Below are positions 1 to 5,742 of a stretch of 8,951 nt of DNA, piece by piece. The DNA is from Promethearchaeota archaeon (GTDB lineage: Archaea > Asgardarchaeota > Lokiarchaeia > Sigynarchaeales > SOKP01). Each line of letters opens with the position of its first letter. Position 1 is the first letter of the stretch. The position numbers were made by a program, and so were the translations under genes. The stretch spans positions 1 to 8,951 of the forward strand of contig WJKD01000337.1 of the NCBI GenBank assembly GCA_014729315.1. The letters are read 5' to 3'. Below the pieces are notes generated by a model that worked only from the letters and a program-made list of their open reading frames with translations, made no database searches and was not told the DNA's origin.

Positions 1-25
1 ATTAAAAAAGTATAGAAAATCAAAC

Positions 26-1408
26 ATGAAATATAAACCAAATAAAGAATCCGTAAGTCAGCATGAAGTGCCTGAGTGGTTTCAAGACGCCAAATTAGGC
101 ATCTTTATTCATTGGGGACTCTATTCTGTACCTGCATTTGCTGTAACGGGTCTCGATTTGACTGATTCTATGAAAAAGGGATTAGATTTCTATTGTAAAT
201 ATAATCCTTACGCAGAATGGTATCTAAACACTCTTAGAATCTCCGGGAGTCCTACAGAAAAGTATCATAAGGAGACCTACGGAGATAATTTTTCTTACGA
301 TGATTTTGTTCCTATTTTTAACGAAGAAATTGAAAATTGGAATCCCGACGAATGGATAAAATTGGTTAAGAAAAGCGGTGCAAGATACGTGGTTATAACG
401 ACTAAACATTGCGATGGATTTTTATTGTGGGATAGTAATTATCCAAATCCTTACAAAAAGAATTATTCAGCAAAAAGGGACATCGTAGGTGAACTATCTA
501 AATCGGTAAAAAGGAGTGACCTAAATATTGGATTCTATTACTCTACAGCTTGGGATTGGACCTTTAATAAGAATCCGATTAAGGACGCTGAGAGTTTTCT
601 CGAAAATTTTGTTAACCCTCCAGAATATACGGAATATGTTAATAATCATCTTTACGAATTGATTGATAAATATCAACCAAAGGTTTTATGGGCTGATATG
701 GGATATCCAGAAGGCACAGATGTTTACGAAATCTTTGCTTATTTTTATAACAGAGTACCAGAAGGAGTCGTTAACGACAGATGGAAGCAGTATATTTCGG
801 CAAAAAAAAAGTTCAAAAAAACTAATCACAACGACTTTGTTACTCCGGAATATAAAGTATTTAAAAAAATCAAAAGACATAAATGGGAAATATGCAGAGG
901 TATTGGAAATTCGTTCGGATATAATAAATTCGAAGAAGAAAGAGATTATCTAACGACAGAGGAATTGATTCACTTATTAATCGACGTAGTAAGTAAGAAT
1001 GGCAATCTTTTGTTAAACATAGGTCCGAAAGCAGATGGATCTATCCCAGAAATTCAAAGAGAACGATTAATTGGTCTTGGAAAGTGGTTAAATGTCAATG
1101 GTGAAGCAATTTTCGGTTCGAGACCATGGAAAAGTGCTGAAGGTTTGACTAACAAGGGTATTCCCGTTAGATTTACCAAGAAAGGTGAAATATTATTTTT
1201 GATATTGTTAGAGATACCAGAGACTAAGGTTCTATCTATTCAAAACGAGAATTTCGGAGAAATTTCTGAAGTATATATGCTAGGGAAAGACGAATCAATT
1301 AAATGGAAACAAGAAAAGAAGAAACTAACGATTTACATACCGAAGAATCTAAAAGAAACGCCTGCAATTTCATTTAAAATCGAATTTAATCCAATTGAAG
1401 AATTTTAA
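26..1408 (+). CDS. GH29 alpha-L-fucosidase, cytoplasmic
   Basis: This 460-residue protein is a retaining alpha-L-fucosidase of glycoside hydrolase family 29, which releases L-fucose from fucosylated glycans. The family core is complete: WFQDAKLGIFIHWG (residues 18-31), TTKHCDGFLLW (125-135), GFYYSTAWDW (169-178), VLWADMGYP (220-228), NDRW (250-253), TPEYKV (273-278) and GNLLLNIGPKADG (326-338). By alignment from memory with the Thermotoga maritima enzyme, D224 is the nucleophile and E275 the likely acid/base, with H29, W65, H128, Y171 and R252 as fucose contacts. The second His of the usual KHHDG motif is Cys129 here. The C-terminal part (about 365-460) fits the family's beta-sandwich domain. 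No signal peptide is visible, so it should act in the cytoplasm on imported oligosaccharides. The first ATG fits the family N-terminus; only 25 A-rich bases precede it in the window and no Shine-Dalgarno is seen. It is probably co-transcribed with the next gene, 19 bases on. Confidence 0.93.
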   Translation: MKYKPNKESVSQHEVPEWFQDAKLGIFIHWGLYSVPAFAVTGLDLTDSMKKGLDFYCKYNPYAEWYLNTLRISGSPTEKYHKETYGDNFSYDDFVPIFNEEIENWNPDEWIKLVKKSGARYVVITTKHCDGFLLWDSNYPNPYKKNYSAKRDIVGELSKSVKRSDLNIGFYYSTAWDWTFNKNPIKDAESFLENFVNPPEYTEYVNNHLYELIDKYQPKVLWADMGYPEGTDVYEIFAYFYNRVPEGVVNDRWKQYISAKKKFKKTNHNDFVTPEYKVFKKIKRHKWEICRGIGNSFGYNKFEEERDYLTTEELIHLLIDVVSKNGNLLLNIGPKADGSIPEIQRERLIGLGKWLNVNGEAIFGSRPWKSAEGLTNKGIPVRFTKKGEILFLILLEIPETKVLSIQNENFGEISEVYMLGKDESIKWKQEKKKLTIYIPKNLKETPAISFKIEFNPIEEF

Positions 1409-1413
1409 TTTTT

Positions 1414-1420
1414 AGGAGGA
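1414..1420 (+). promoter_or_regulatory. Shine-Dalgarno site fixing a GTG start
   Basis: AGGAGGA lies seven bases before the GTG at 1428. It decides the start of the UroD-like gene at a non-ATG codon, since no ATG is available upstream and the next in-frame ATG (residue 25) would remove the conserved N-terminal helix. Its strength contrasts with the lack of such a site before most other genes here, which fits an internal position in a polycistronic message. Confidence 0.8.
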
Positions 1421-1427
1421 ACGAGTT

Positions 1428-2462
1428 GTGAATCACAAGGAAAGATTCTTAGCTACAATAGAGCGAAGAAAGGTAGACAGACCAGCGTGTTGGCTAGGTA
1501 TGCCTGTTCCAGAAGCGCTAGAAAGATTGTGTGAGTATTTTAAAGCTTCAAACTTGCAAGAACTAAAAATAAAAATTAATTCAGATATTTGGGACATCGA
1601 TGTTCCTTACAATCATCCTCCAAATAATCATATCGCTATGGCATTTGACTTTCCAAAAAAAGGGCAAGACATGAATCATAGAACTTTAACAGCTCCGGGA
1701 TTTTTTGAAGATTATAAAGATCCTCTAAAAGACGATATTGACGCTTTTGAGTGGCCCGAACCTTCAGAACATATAGATCCTGAAGAATGTCAAAAACTGG
1801 TTGAAGAGGTTCCTGACCAATATCCGATAATGGGTGTTTTATGGTCAGCTCATTTTCAAGATATATATTCCGCATTTGGAATGTCAACTGCTTTTGTAAA
1901 AATGTTAAGATTTCCGGAAATCTTTAAAGCTGTCCATGAAAGAATAATTGACTTTTATCTAAAAGCAAACAAAATTTTTTATGATGCAACCAAAGGTTAT
2001 CTTGATGCAGTGTTGATAGGTAATGATTTCGGAGGTCAAAAGCGTCTTATGGTCTCGCCTGAAAATATAAGAAAATTTGCGCTCCCAGGAGCCAAAAAAA
2101 TTATTGACCAGGCTAAGTCTTATGGTTTAAAAGTAATTTATCATTCGTGTGGCTCAATTTTTGAGATAATCCAAGAATTAATAAACTTAGGCGTCGACGC
2201 AATCCATCCTATTCAAGCATTAGCAGCTAATATGGAGCTTGAGAGATTGAAAAAACACTTTCTGGATAAAATTTCGTTTTGTGGTGGAATTGATGCGCAA
2301 AACTTATTAGTCTTTGGAACTCCAGACCAAATTAAAGAAAAAGTACGTGAATTGAAAAGTTTAATGCCTACCGGGTTAATCTTATCTCCAAGCCACGAGG
2401 CTATCTTGCCAGATATTCCTCCTGAAAATATTGAAGCTCTTTTTGAAGCAGTAAATGAATAA
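1428..2462 (+). CDS. Uroporphyrinogen decarboxylase (URO-D) family protein, methyltransferase-like
   Basis: This 344-residue protein has the URO-D TIM-barrel fold shared by heme-pathway UroD and by the MtaA/MtbA type methylcobamide:CoM methyltransferases. The N-terminus (KERFLATIERRKVDRPA, residues 4-20) is typical of the family. VIYHSCGSIFEII (236-248) carries the H-x-C pair (H239, C241) that binds zinc in MtaA/MtbA. ISFCGGIDAQNLL (282-294) and LILSPSHEAILPDIPPEN (317-334) form the C-terminal strands. In MtaA the third zinc ligand is a C-terminal Cys; here that region reads SPSH, so S322 or H323, or else C285, would have to serve. No heme-biosynthesis gene is nearby, and no corrinoid protein is encoded in the window. 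It follows the fucosidase by 19 bases, which suggests a role in sugar or methyl-group metabolism rather than heme synthesis. Fold assignment is firm; the reaction is unknown. Confidence 0.85.
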   Translation: MNHKERFLATIERRKVDRPACWLGMPVPEALERLCEYFKASNLQELKIKINSDIWDIDVPYNHPPNNHIAMAFDFPKKGQDMNHRTLTAPGFFEDYKDPLKDDIDAFEWPEPSEHIDPEECQKLVEEVPDQYPIMGVLWSAHFQDIYSAFGMSTAFVKMLRFPEIFKAVHERIIDFYLKANKIFYDATKGYLDAVLIGNDFGGQKRLMVSPENIRKFALPGAKKIIDQAKSYGLKVIYHSCGSIFEIIQELINLGVDAIHPIQALAANMELERLKKHFLDKISFCGGIDAQNLLVFGTPDQIKEKVRELKSLMPTGLILSPSHEAILPDIPPENIEALFEAVNE

Positions 2463-2488
2463 TTTTAACAATTAGCCTAATAAAATCT

Positions 2489-2513
2489 AATAATAATTTA
2501 GAGAATTATTATT
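2489..2513 (+). repeat. Perfect 10-bp inverted repeat (A/T hairpin)
   Basis: The arms AATAATAATT (2489-2498) and AATTATTATT (2504-2513) are perfect reverse complements around a five-base TAGAG loop. It sits 26 bases after the UroD-like stop and seven bases before an AGGAGG motif. The stem is only A/T, so as RNA it would be weak, and no T-run follows it, which argues against a simple terminator. It could be an operator, a weak RNA hairpin shaping access to the following ribosome site, or chance in AT-rich DNA. Confidence 0.4.
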
Positions 2514-2531
2514 CAGAAAAAGGAGGATCTT

Positions 2532-2600
2532 ATTATAAATACTCCAAAAACACCAAAAAAAAGCCCAGCTCAAGTCTTAAGTATAAGTCCTAAACAATAA
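2532..2600 (+). CDS. Candidate 22-codon leader peptide or decayed gene start
   Basis: AGGAGG at 2521-2526, one of only two strong Shine-Dalgarno motifs in the window, is followed by an open frame with no ATG, GTG or TTG. Possible starts are ATT at 2532 (five bases from the motif) or ATA at 2535 (eight bases). The frame continues NTPKTPKKSPAQVLS and stops at TAA 2598-2600. The peptide would be rich in Pro, Lys and Ser. It may be a leader peptide, a gene start whose ATG became ATA, or nothing: the start region also reads TTATAAATA, a TATA-like sequence. I do not recognise it as any family. Confidence 0.2.
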   Translation: MINTPKTPKKSPAQVLSISPKQ

Positions 2601-2607
2601 TTATAAG
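2599..2607 (+). promoter_or_regulatory. Possible TATA box for the dehydrogenase gene
   Basis: AATTATAAG is centred about 30 bases before the ATG at 2634. An archaeal start about 25 bases downstream of it would give a leaderless or nearly leaderless message, which agrees with the absence of a Shine-Dalgarno site before that ATG. Matches of this kind are common by chance in DNA this AT-rich. Confidence 0.3.
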
Positions 2608-2633
2608 AAATTTTTAATGAACAAGAATTAATT

Positions 2634-3455
2634 ATGTCAAAAGAAATTAAAACAGTAGCAGTTATAGGGGCGGGATATATGGGGAACCAAATTGCACGAG
2701 AAGCCGCTTTACATAATTATAATGTTCGTATTTATGATCCTGGTTTTCCAGGTTACGATAGACTTGTGAGAAGTATAGCAAGAAAAGCAAAACGAAAGAA
2801 TCCATCTGTAGAAGTGATTAAATGTAATTCAATTAAGGAATTAGTAAAGAATGCCGATTTGATCGTTGAAGCGGCTCCAGAACAACTTGACCTAAAAAAA
2901 GAAATCTTTTCCGAGGTTCATGAGTCAGCACCTCCTCATGCTATAATCGCTACGAACAGTTCCTCAATTCCTACATCAAAAATTGAAGATGCCGTTAAAC
3001 GGAAAAAACAAGTGCTAAATATTCATTTTTATAACCTGACAACCATTCCAATGGCTGATTTAATGCGCGGGACAGAAACCAGTGACGAAATTTTTGAAAA
3101 AGCGAGAGAATGGGTAAAAAGTATAGAAATTGAACCGTTAATTGTAAAAAAAGAATGTTTTGGTTTTGTTTTCAATAGAATATGGCGAGCGGTGAAAAAA
3201 GATTGTTTAAAAATCTGGGCGGGAGGACATGCAGATGTCGAGGAAGTTGATAAAGCGTGGAGAACTTTTACAGGTATGGGTCTTGGGCCATTTCAAATGA
3301 TGGACGTGGTGGGATTAGATGTTGTTTACGATATTGAAATGTCCTATTATAAACAAAGTGGGAATCCTGACGACATTCCTCCCGACGCTCTGAAAGAGAA
3401 AGTTGAAAAAGGTGAATTAGGACTCAAAGCGCAAGAAGGATTCTACTCTTATTAA
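2634..3455 (+). CDS. 3-hydroxyacyl-CoA dehydrogenase family NAD-dependent oxidoreductase
   Basis: This 273-residue protein has the two-domain architecture of the family: an N-terminal Rossmann domain with GAGYMG (12-17) and an acidic D35 after the second strand, indicating NAD rather than NADP, and a C-terminal helical domain (about 175-273) with FVFNRIWRA and a GFYSY end. NSSS (108-111), H131 in IHFYN and N181 match the usual catalytic Ser, His and Asn. The catalytic Glu position, read from alignment of DLMRG with the usual EVVRG, is Asp (D142), and the common HFFNP is HFYNL. These changes mark a divergent subgroup. The family also includes L-gulonate 3-dehydrogenase (lambda-crystallin), so a sugar-acid or short hydroxy-acid substrate is possible beside the fucosidase; a fatty-acid role is equally open. 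The first ATG is used; no Shine-Dalgarno precedes it. It is convergent with the transporter. Confidence 0.85.
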   Translation: MSKEIKTVAVIGAGYMGNQIAREAALHNYNVRIYDPGFPGYDRLVRSIARKAKRKNPSVEVIKCNSIKELVKNADLIVEAAPEQLDLKKEIFSEVHESAPPHAIIATNSSSIPTSKIEDAVKRKKQVLNIHFYNLTTIPMADLMRGTETSDEIFEKAREWVKSIEIEPLIVKKECFGFVFNRIWRAVKKDCLKIWAGGHADVEEVDKAWRTFTGMGLGPFQMMDVVGLDVVYDIEMSYYKQSGNPDDIPPDALKEKVEKGELGLKAQEGFYSY

Positions 3456-3483
3456 GAAAGATTGGACTAAATAAATGCTATCC

Positions 3484-3492
3484 TTTTTTTTT
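3484..3492 (+). terminator. T-run terminator of the dehydrogenase gene
   Basis: Nine consecutive T lie 29 bases after the stop at 3455, as expected of archaeal intrinsic termination, which needs a T-rich non-template strand and no strong hairpin. Confidence 0.6.
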
Positions 3493-3516
3493 AATTAATT
3501 ATTATCCGATTTTTCG

Positions 3517-3531
3517 AAAAAAAAGAAAAAA
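3517..3531 (-). terminator. T-run terminator of the transporter gene
   Basis: Read on the - strand, a run of six T, one C and eight T begins about 15 bases after the transporter stop. Its inner end is part of the palindrome TTTTTCGAAAAA at 3510-3521. Together with the T9 on the + strand, it makes this 90-base convergent gap a two-way terminator. Confidence 0.6.
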
Positions 3532-3545
3532 TATAAAATTAAGAA

Positions 3546-4958
3546 TTATTGGGCTTCCGACTGCATTTTTTGTAATTCTATACGCATTTCTTTTAACTTA
3601 TCTCCGTGCAATTCAAATGATCTTAAGAAAATTACTGCGATAACTAAAGCTAGAGCTGGAAATAGAAAGATAATCAATTTTAAACCTAAAATAACATTCA
3701 CACCTGGATTGGCTTTGTATGACGACCATCCTGTTCCTTGAAAGATTATTCCAATAGTTATTATAGAGAATATTTGAGAAAACCTATGTATAAAAGCATT
3801 TACTCCGTAATAACTGGCTGATCTTTTCATTCCAAATTCTACTTCGTCTGCGTCGATCACGTCTCCAATTAAGATATCGACGTAAAAGAGCGCACCTCCG
3901 AGAGCAAGTCCTTGCAAGGCAGTTACGATAATTAAAAAATATTTCATAATTGGGTCATCAGTTAATAAGAGATAGGGAAAAAGAAAGCATATCCATAAAA
4001 TCATTGTAATTATAAACGCATTTCTCATCCCGATTTTAGTACCTAATTTCATATGTAAGGGAAGCGCAAAAGCAGCTACTAATAACGCACCTAATAGAGA
4101 AATAGTTATAAATATCGTATCCTCTCGAACTCCAACTACCCATGTAGCATACAGAGAAAATACCGTTAATAGGCTAGTAAACACATACCAGACGCACATA
4201 TTTGCTAATGTAAATTTTAAAAATGTCTTATTTTTCAAGGTAGATTTAAGAGATTCGTTAAAACTCGGTCTTTTCTCAAAATCTTCTATACATTCTTCCT
4301 TCTCTTCAACACCTCTCAAAATGAATATTATCGCTGTAATTAGTACAATAGATCCCAAAATTAAACCCGCTGTAATGTACATTAATTGGAATTGCTGAAT
4401 TGTTCCGACTGATGGATTTTCCTCTACGGGAACCATCGGCGATATAACTAAAGGAGGTAAAGCTGTTGCGAGAATTACTGCGAGTACAGTAAAGCCTTTT
4501 ATGAAAATGTTTGTTTTTGCGCGTTCTTGTTCGTTTGGAAACATTTCGGGAAAAACAGCGTTGACATTGACAGACCACATTGTATAAATTAGCTCAAATG
4601 TGAGAATTATGACGATAAAATAGATAAAAGAAATCATATCATTACCTAGAGGCACCGCAAATAACAATACCATGATTAAACTTAAGGGTATAATTGAAAT
4701 CATGAGATATAGTTTCCTTTTTCCACATTTTTTTCGAAACTTTGTTCGATCAGACAATGCACCGAGCAGAGGATCGTTTATAGCGTTCCAGAGTCCCCAA
4801 ACAACGTAGGCAGCAGTAACTAAAAGCACATCCAATCCAACAACCGCAAAATAATAGCTGAACACTAATAAAGTGAAAGCTTGATAGGTGAGTTGGTCAG
4901 GAATGGCGCTGAGTCCGAAGATTGCTCTTTTTCTCGTTTTTATTGGTTCTTCACTCAT
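3546..4958 (-). CDS. GPH (MelB-like) MFS sugar transporter
   Basis: This 470-residue polytopic membrane protein, with about twelve hydrophobic segments, belongs to the glycoside-pentoside-hexuronide:cation symporter branch of the major facilitator superfamily. Diagnostic features are NDPLLGALSDRT followed by GKRKLY (residues 61-84) after TM2, and GDVIDADEVEFGMKR (365-379) in the second half, the GPH counterpart of DVIDYDE...G.RR. D21 aligns with the sugar-binding Asp19 of E. coli MelB, and D62 with cation-site Asp59. The partner Asp55 is Asn58 here, and Asp124 appears to be Ser129, so the cation coupling may differ. The cytoplasmic central loop (about 216-246) and C-terminal tail (about 447-470) are charged. 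It probably imports a glycoside for the neighbouring cytoplasmic fucosidase, but the sequence does not fix the substrate. A weak AGGAT site lies eight bases before the ATG. Confidence 0.9.
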   Translation of the reverse strand: MSEEPIKTRKRAIFGLSAIPDQLTYQAFTLLVFSYYFAVVGLDVLLVTAAYVVWGLWNAINDPLLGALSDRTKFRKKCGKRKLYLMISIIPLSLIMVLLFAVPLGNDMISFIYFIVIILTFELIYTMWSVNVNAVFPEMFPNEQERAKTNIFIKGFTVLAVILATALPPLVISPMVPVEENPSVGTIQQFQLMYITAGLILGSIVLITAIIFILRGVEEKEECIEDFEKRPSFNESLKSTLKNKTFLKFTLANMCVWYVFTSLLTVFSLYATWVVGVREDTIFITISLLGALLVAAFALPLHMKLGTKIGMRNAFIITMILWICFLFPYLLLTDDPIMKYFLIIVTALQGLALGGALFYVDILIGDVIDADEVEFGMKRSASYYGVNAFIHRFSQIFSIITIGIIFQGTGWSSYKANPGVNVILGLKLIIFLFPALALVIAVIFLRSFELHGDKLKEMRIELQKMQSEAQ

Positions 4959-4992
4959 TTTTTTATCCTATTTAATTTTAAAATATTAAATA

Positions 4993-5022
4993 GAAATCTA
5001 TTAGAAACTATTTATAGATTTC
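4993..5022. repeat. 9-bp inverted repeat over the transporter promoter (candidate operator)
   Basis: GAAATCTAT (4993-5001) and ATAGATTTC (5014-5022) are perfect reverse complements separated by 12 bases, with centres 21 bases apart, close to two helical turns. The TATA-like box of the transporter (5008-5017) lies across the spacer and upstream arm. A dimeric repressor bound here would block the basal factors. No regulator gene is in the window. Confidence 0.4.
5008..5017 (-). promoter_or_regulatory. TATA box of the transporter gene
   Basis: On the - strand the sequence is CTATAAATAG, a close match to the archaeal TATA box. Transcription would start about 25 bases further, near 4987, giving a leader of about 29 bases before the ATG at 4958. 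Confidence 0.5.
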
Positions 5023-5244
5023 CTATTATAGAAGCGTTAAATTTTAATTATAAGAGATGAAAAATCCAAGGTCTTTCTTTTATTTTTATTTATTAGATAC
5101 TTCGCTAAAGAGAGAGCTGTGTGGAAACTTAAATCTGTAGATACAAATGATTTGGAAAGGAGAATAAGTATAATTGAAAAAAATTGATAGTATTATGTAG
5201 AAACACTATTAAATAATAATTCTGTTGTCGCTTTAACTAAGTTT
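5023..5244. other. Intergenic stretch without a convincing gene
   Basis: Between the transporter promoter and the Alba stop I see no complete gene or RNA. One + strand frame is open from 5041 to a TGA at 5185-5187 and reads plausibly in its second half (RYFAKERAVWKL, then DLERRISIIEKN), but it has no ATG and no ribosome site. It may be the remnant of a lost gene. The run of A at 5177-5183 serves the opposite strand as a possible terminator. Confidence 0.4.
5177..5183 (-). terminator. Possible T-run terminator of the Alba gene
   Basis: On the - strand seven T occur about 62 bases after the Alba stop, the first such run downstream. It would separate Alba from the transporter, which has its own TATA box. 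Confidence 0.35.
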
Positions 5245-5520
5245 TTAAGATGGTGTAAGAGTTATTTCCATCGACGAAACATTAGTTGTACCCCCGTCGT
5301 CTTCTTCAAGCTCTTCGGTGGTAATTTTAATATCCTTATATTTGACGTCTTTTAAAAATCTATTCTTAAGTATTTCGCAGACATCCACAGCACGAGATAT
5401 TGCTCTACCACGAGATTTCACGACGCAATCTTCACCTTTGTTTAGAATCATCATTGTGGCCATGACATAATTCATGGTAGGTCTGCGGCCGATATATACG
5501 GCGTTATCATCGTCAGCCAT
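5245..5520 (-). CDS. albA: Alba family DNA/RNA-binding chromatin protein
   Basis: This 91-residue protein is of typical Alba size. Alba forms dimers that coat DNA and also bind RNA in archaea. The family signature is clear: NAVYIGRRPTMNYV (residues 6-19), KSRGRAISRAVDVCEI (35-50) with the basic RGRAISRAVD helix segment, NRFL (53-56), and a C-terminal strand VSSMEITL (81-88). F55 matches the dimer-dimer interface Phe of Sulfolobus Alba. The lysine pair of Sulfolobus Alba, K16/K17, whose K16 is acetylated, is Arg12/Arg13 here. The N-terminus (MADDD) and the loop EELEEDDGG (69-77) are unusually acidic; the loop is the beta-hairpin arm that reaches into the minor groove in studied Albas. The start is supported by GAGG ten bases upstream and a TATA box. 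The gene appears to be monocistronic. Confidence 0.95.
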   Translation of the reverse strand: MADDDNAVYIGRRPTMNYVMATMMILNKGEDCVVKSRGRAISRAVDVCEILKNRFLKDVKYKDIKITTEELEEDDGGTTNVSSMEITLTPS

Positions 5521-5525
5521 TTTAA

Positions 5526-5533
5526 CTTTCCTC
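5526..5533 (-). promoter_or_regulatory. Shine-Dalgarno-like site of the Alba gene
   Basis: On the - strand GAGGAAAG ends five bases before the ATG, with its GAGG core about ten bases away. It supports the chosen start and a short leader. Confidence 0.45.
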
Positions 5534-5550
5534 AGTTTTATTTGTTTGCT

Positions 5551-5558
5551 ATTTATAA
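5551..5558 (-). promoter_or_regulatory. TATA box of the Alba gene
   Basis: On the - strand TTATAAAT is centred about 35 bases before the ATG. Transcription would begin near 5529, leaving a leader of only about ten bases, around the GAGG motif. Confidence 0.45.
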
Positions 5559-5602
5559 TTTAATTTGTTGTTTAATTTACTTTCTATGAATAATTCACTT
5601 AG

Positions 5603-5617
5603 GAGATTAAGAATCTC
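5603..5617. repeat. 6-bp inverted repeat in the Alba/DUF364 divergent gap
   Basis: GAGATT (5603-5608) and AATCTC (5612-5617) flank a three-base AAG. It lies between the two divergent promoters. It is short enough to arise by chance, but it shares the AGAT/ATCT core with the two longer repeats nearby. Confidence 0.25.
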
Positions 5618-5640
5618 TTGTGTAATATAATGAAATCCTT

Positions 5641-5652
5641 TTTATAAATATA
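5641..5652 (+). promoter_or_regulatory. Possible TATA box of the DUF364 gene
   Basis: TTTATAAATATA is the best TATA-like match before the gene. It would start transcription near 5671 and give a leader of about 70 bases. A weaker candidate, TTAAAATATG (5696-5705), would give a leader of about 15 bases; the lack of a Shine-Dalgarno site before 5743 slightly favours a short leader. Confidence 0.35.
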
Positions 5653-5655
5653 GAG

Positions 5656-5683
5656 TTTAAGATAATTAATTTCTTATCTTAAA
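5656..5683. repeat. Perfect 10-bp inverted repeat (candidate operator)
   Basis: TTTAAGATAA (5656-5665) and TTATCTTAAA (5674-5683) are exact reverse complements around eight bases. The left arm begins four bases after the TATA-like box, so the repeat would overlap the start site used from that box, a common place for archaeal repressor binding. A hairpin is the alternative, but the arms are almost pure A/T. Confidence 0.45.
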
Positions 5684-5742
5684 ATATTGATTACCTTAAA
5701 ATATGAACAAAGTAAAAATTAACCAGTCATCCGTTAATAAAC

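Noticed and set aside
663..953. Open frame overlapping the fucosidase on the same strand
   Set aside because: It lies wholly within the well-supported GH29 gene in another frame, has low-complexity Lys/Ile-rich content and no ribosome site.
1428..2462. Assignment of the URO-D protein as heme-pathway uroporphyrinogen decarboxylase (hemE)
   Set aside because: The H-x-C motif and the carbohydrate context fit the methyltransferase-like branch, and no tetrapyrrole gene is nearby.
2463..2633. Search for a tRNA or riboswitch in the 171-base gap
   Set aside because: No cloverleaf arms, T-loop sequence or G/C-containing stems were found; only the A/T hairpin is present.
4306..4578. Open frame of 90 codons on the - strand inside the transporter gene
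   Set aside because: It is in a different frame of a conserved GPH transporter and its Arg/Ser/Asn-rich translation resembles no protein.
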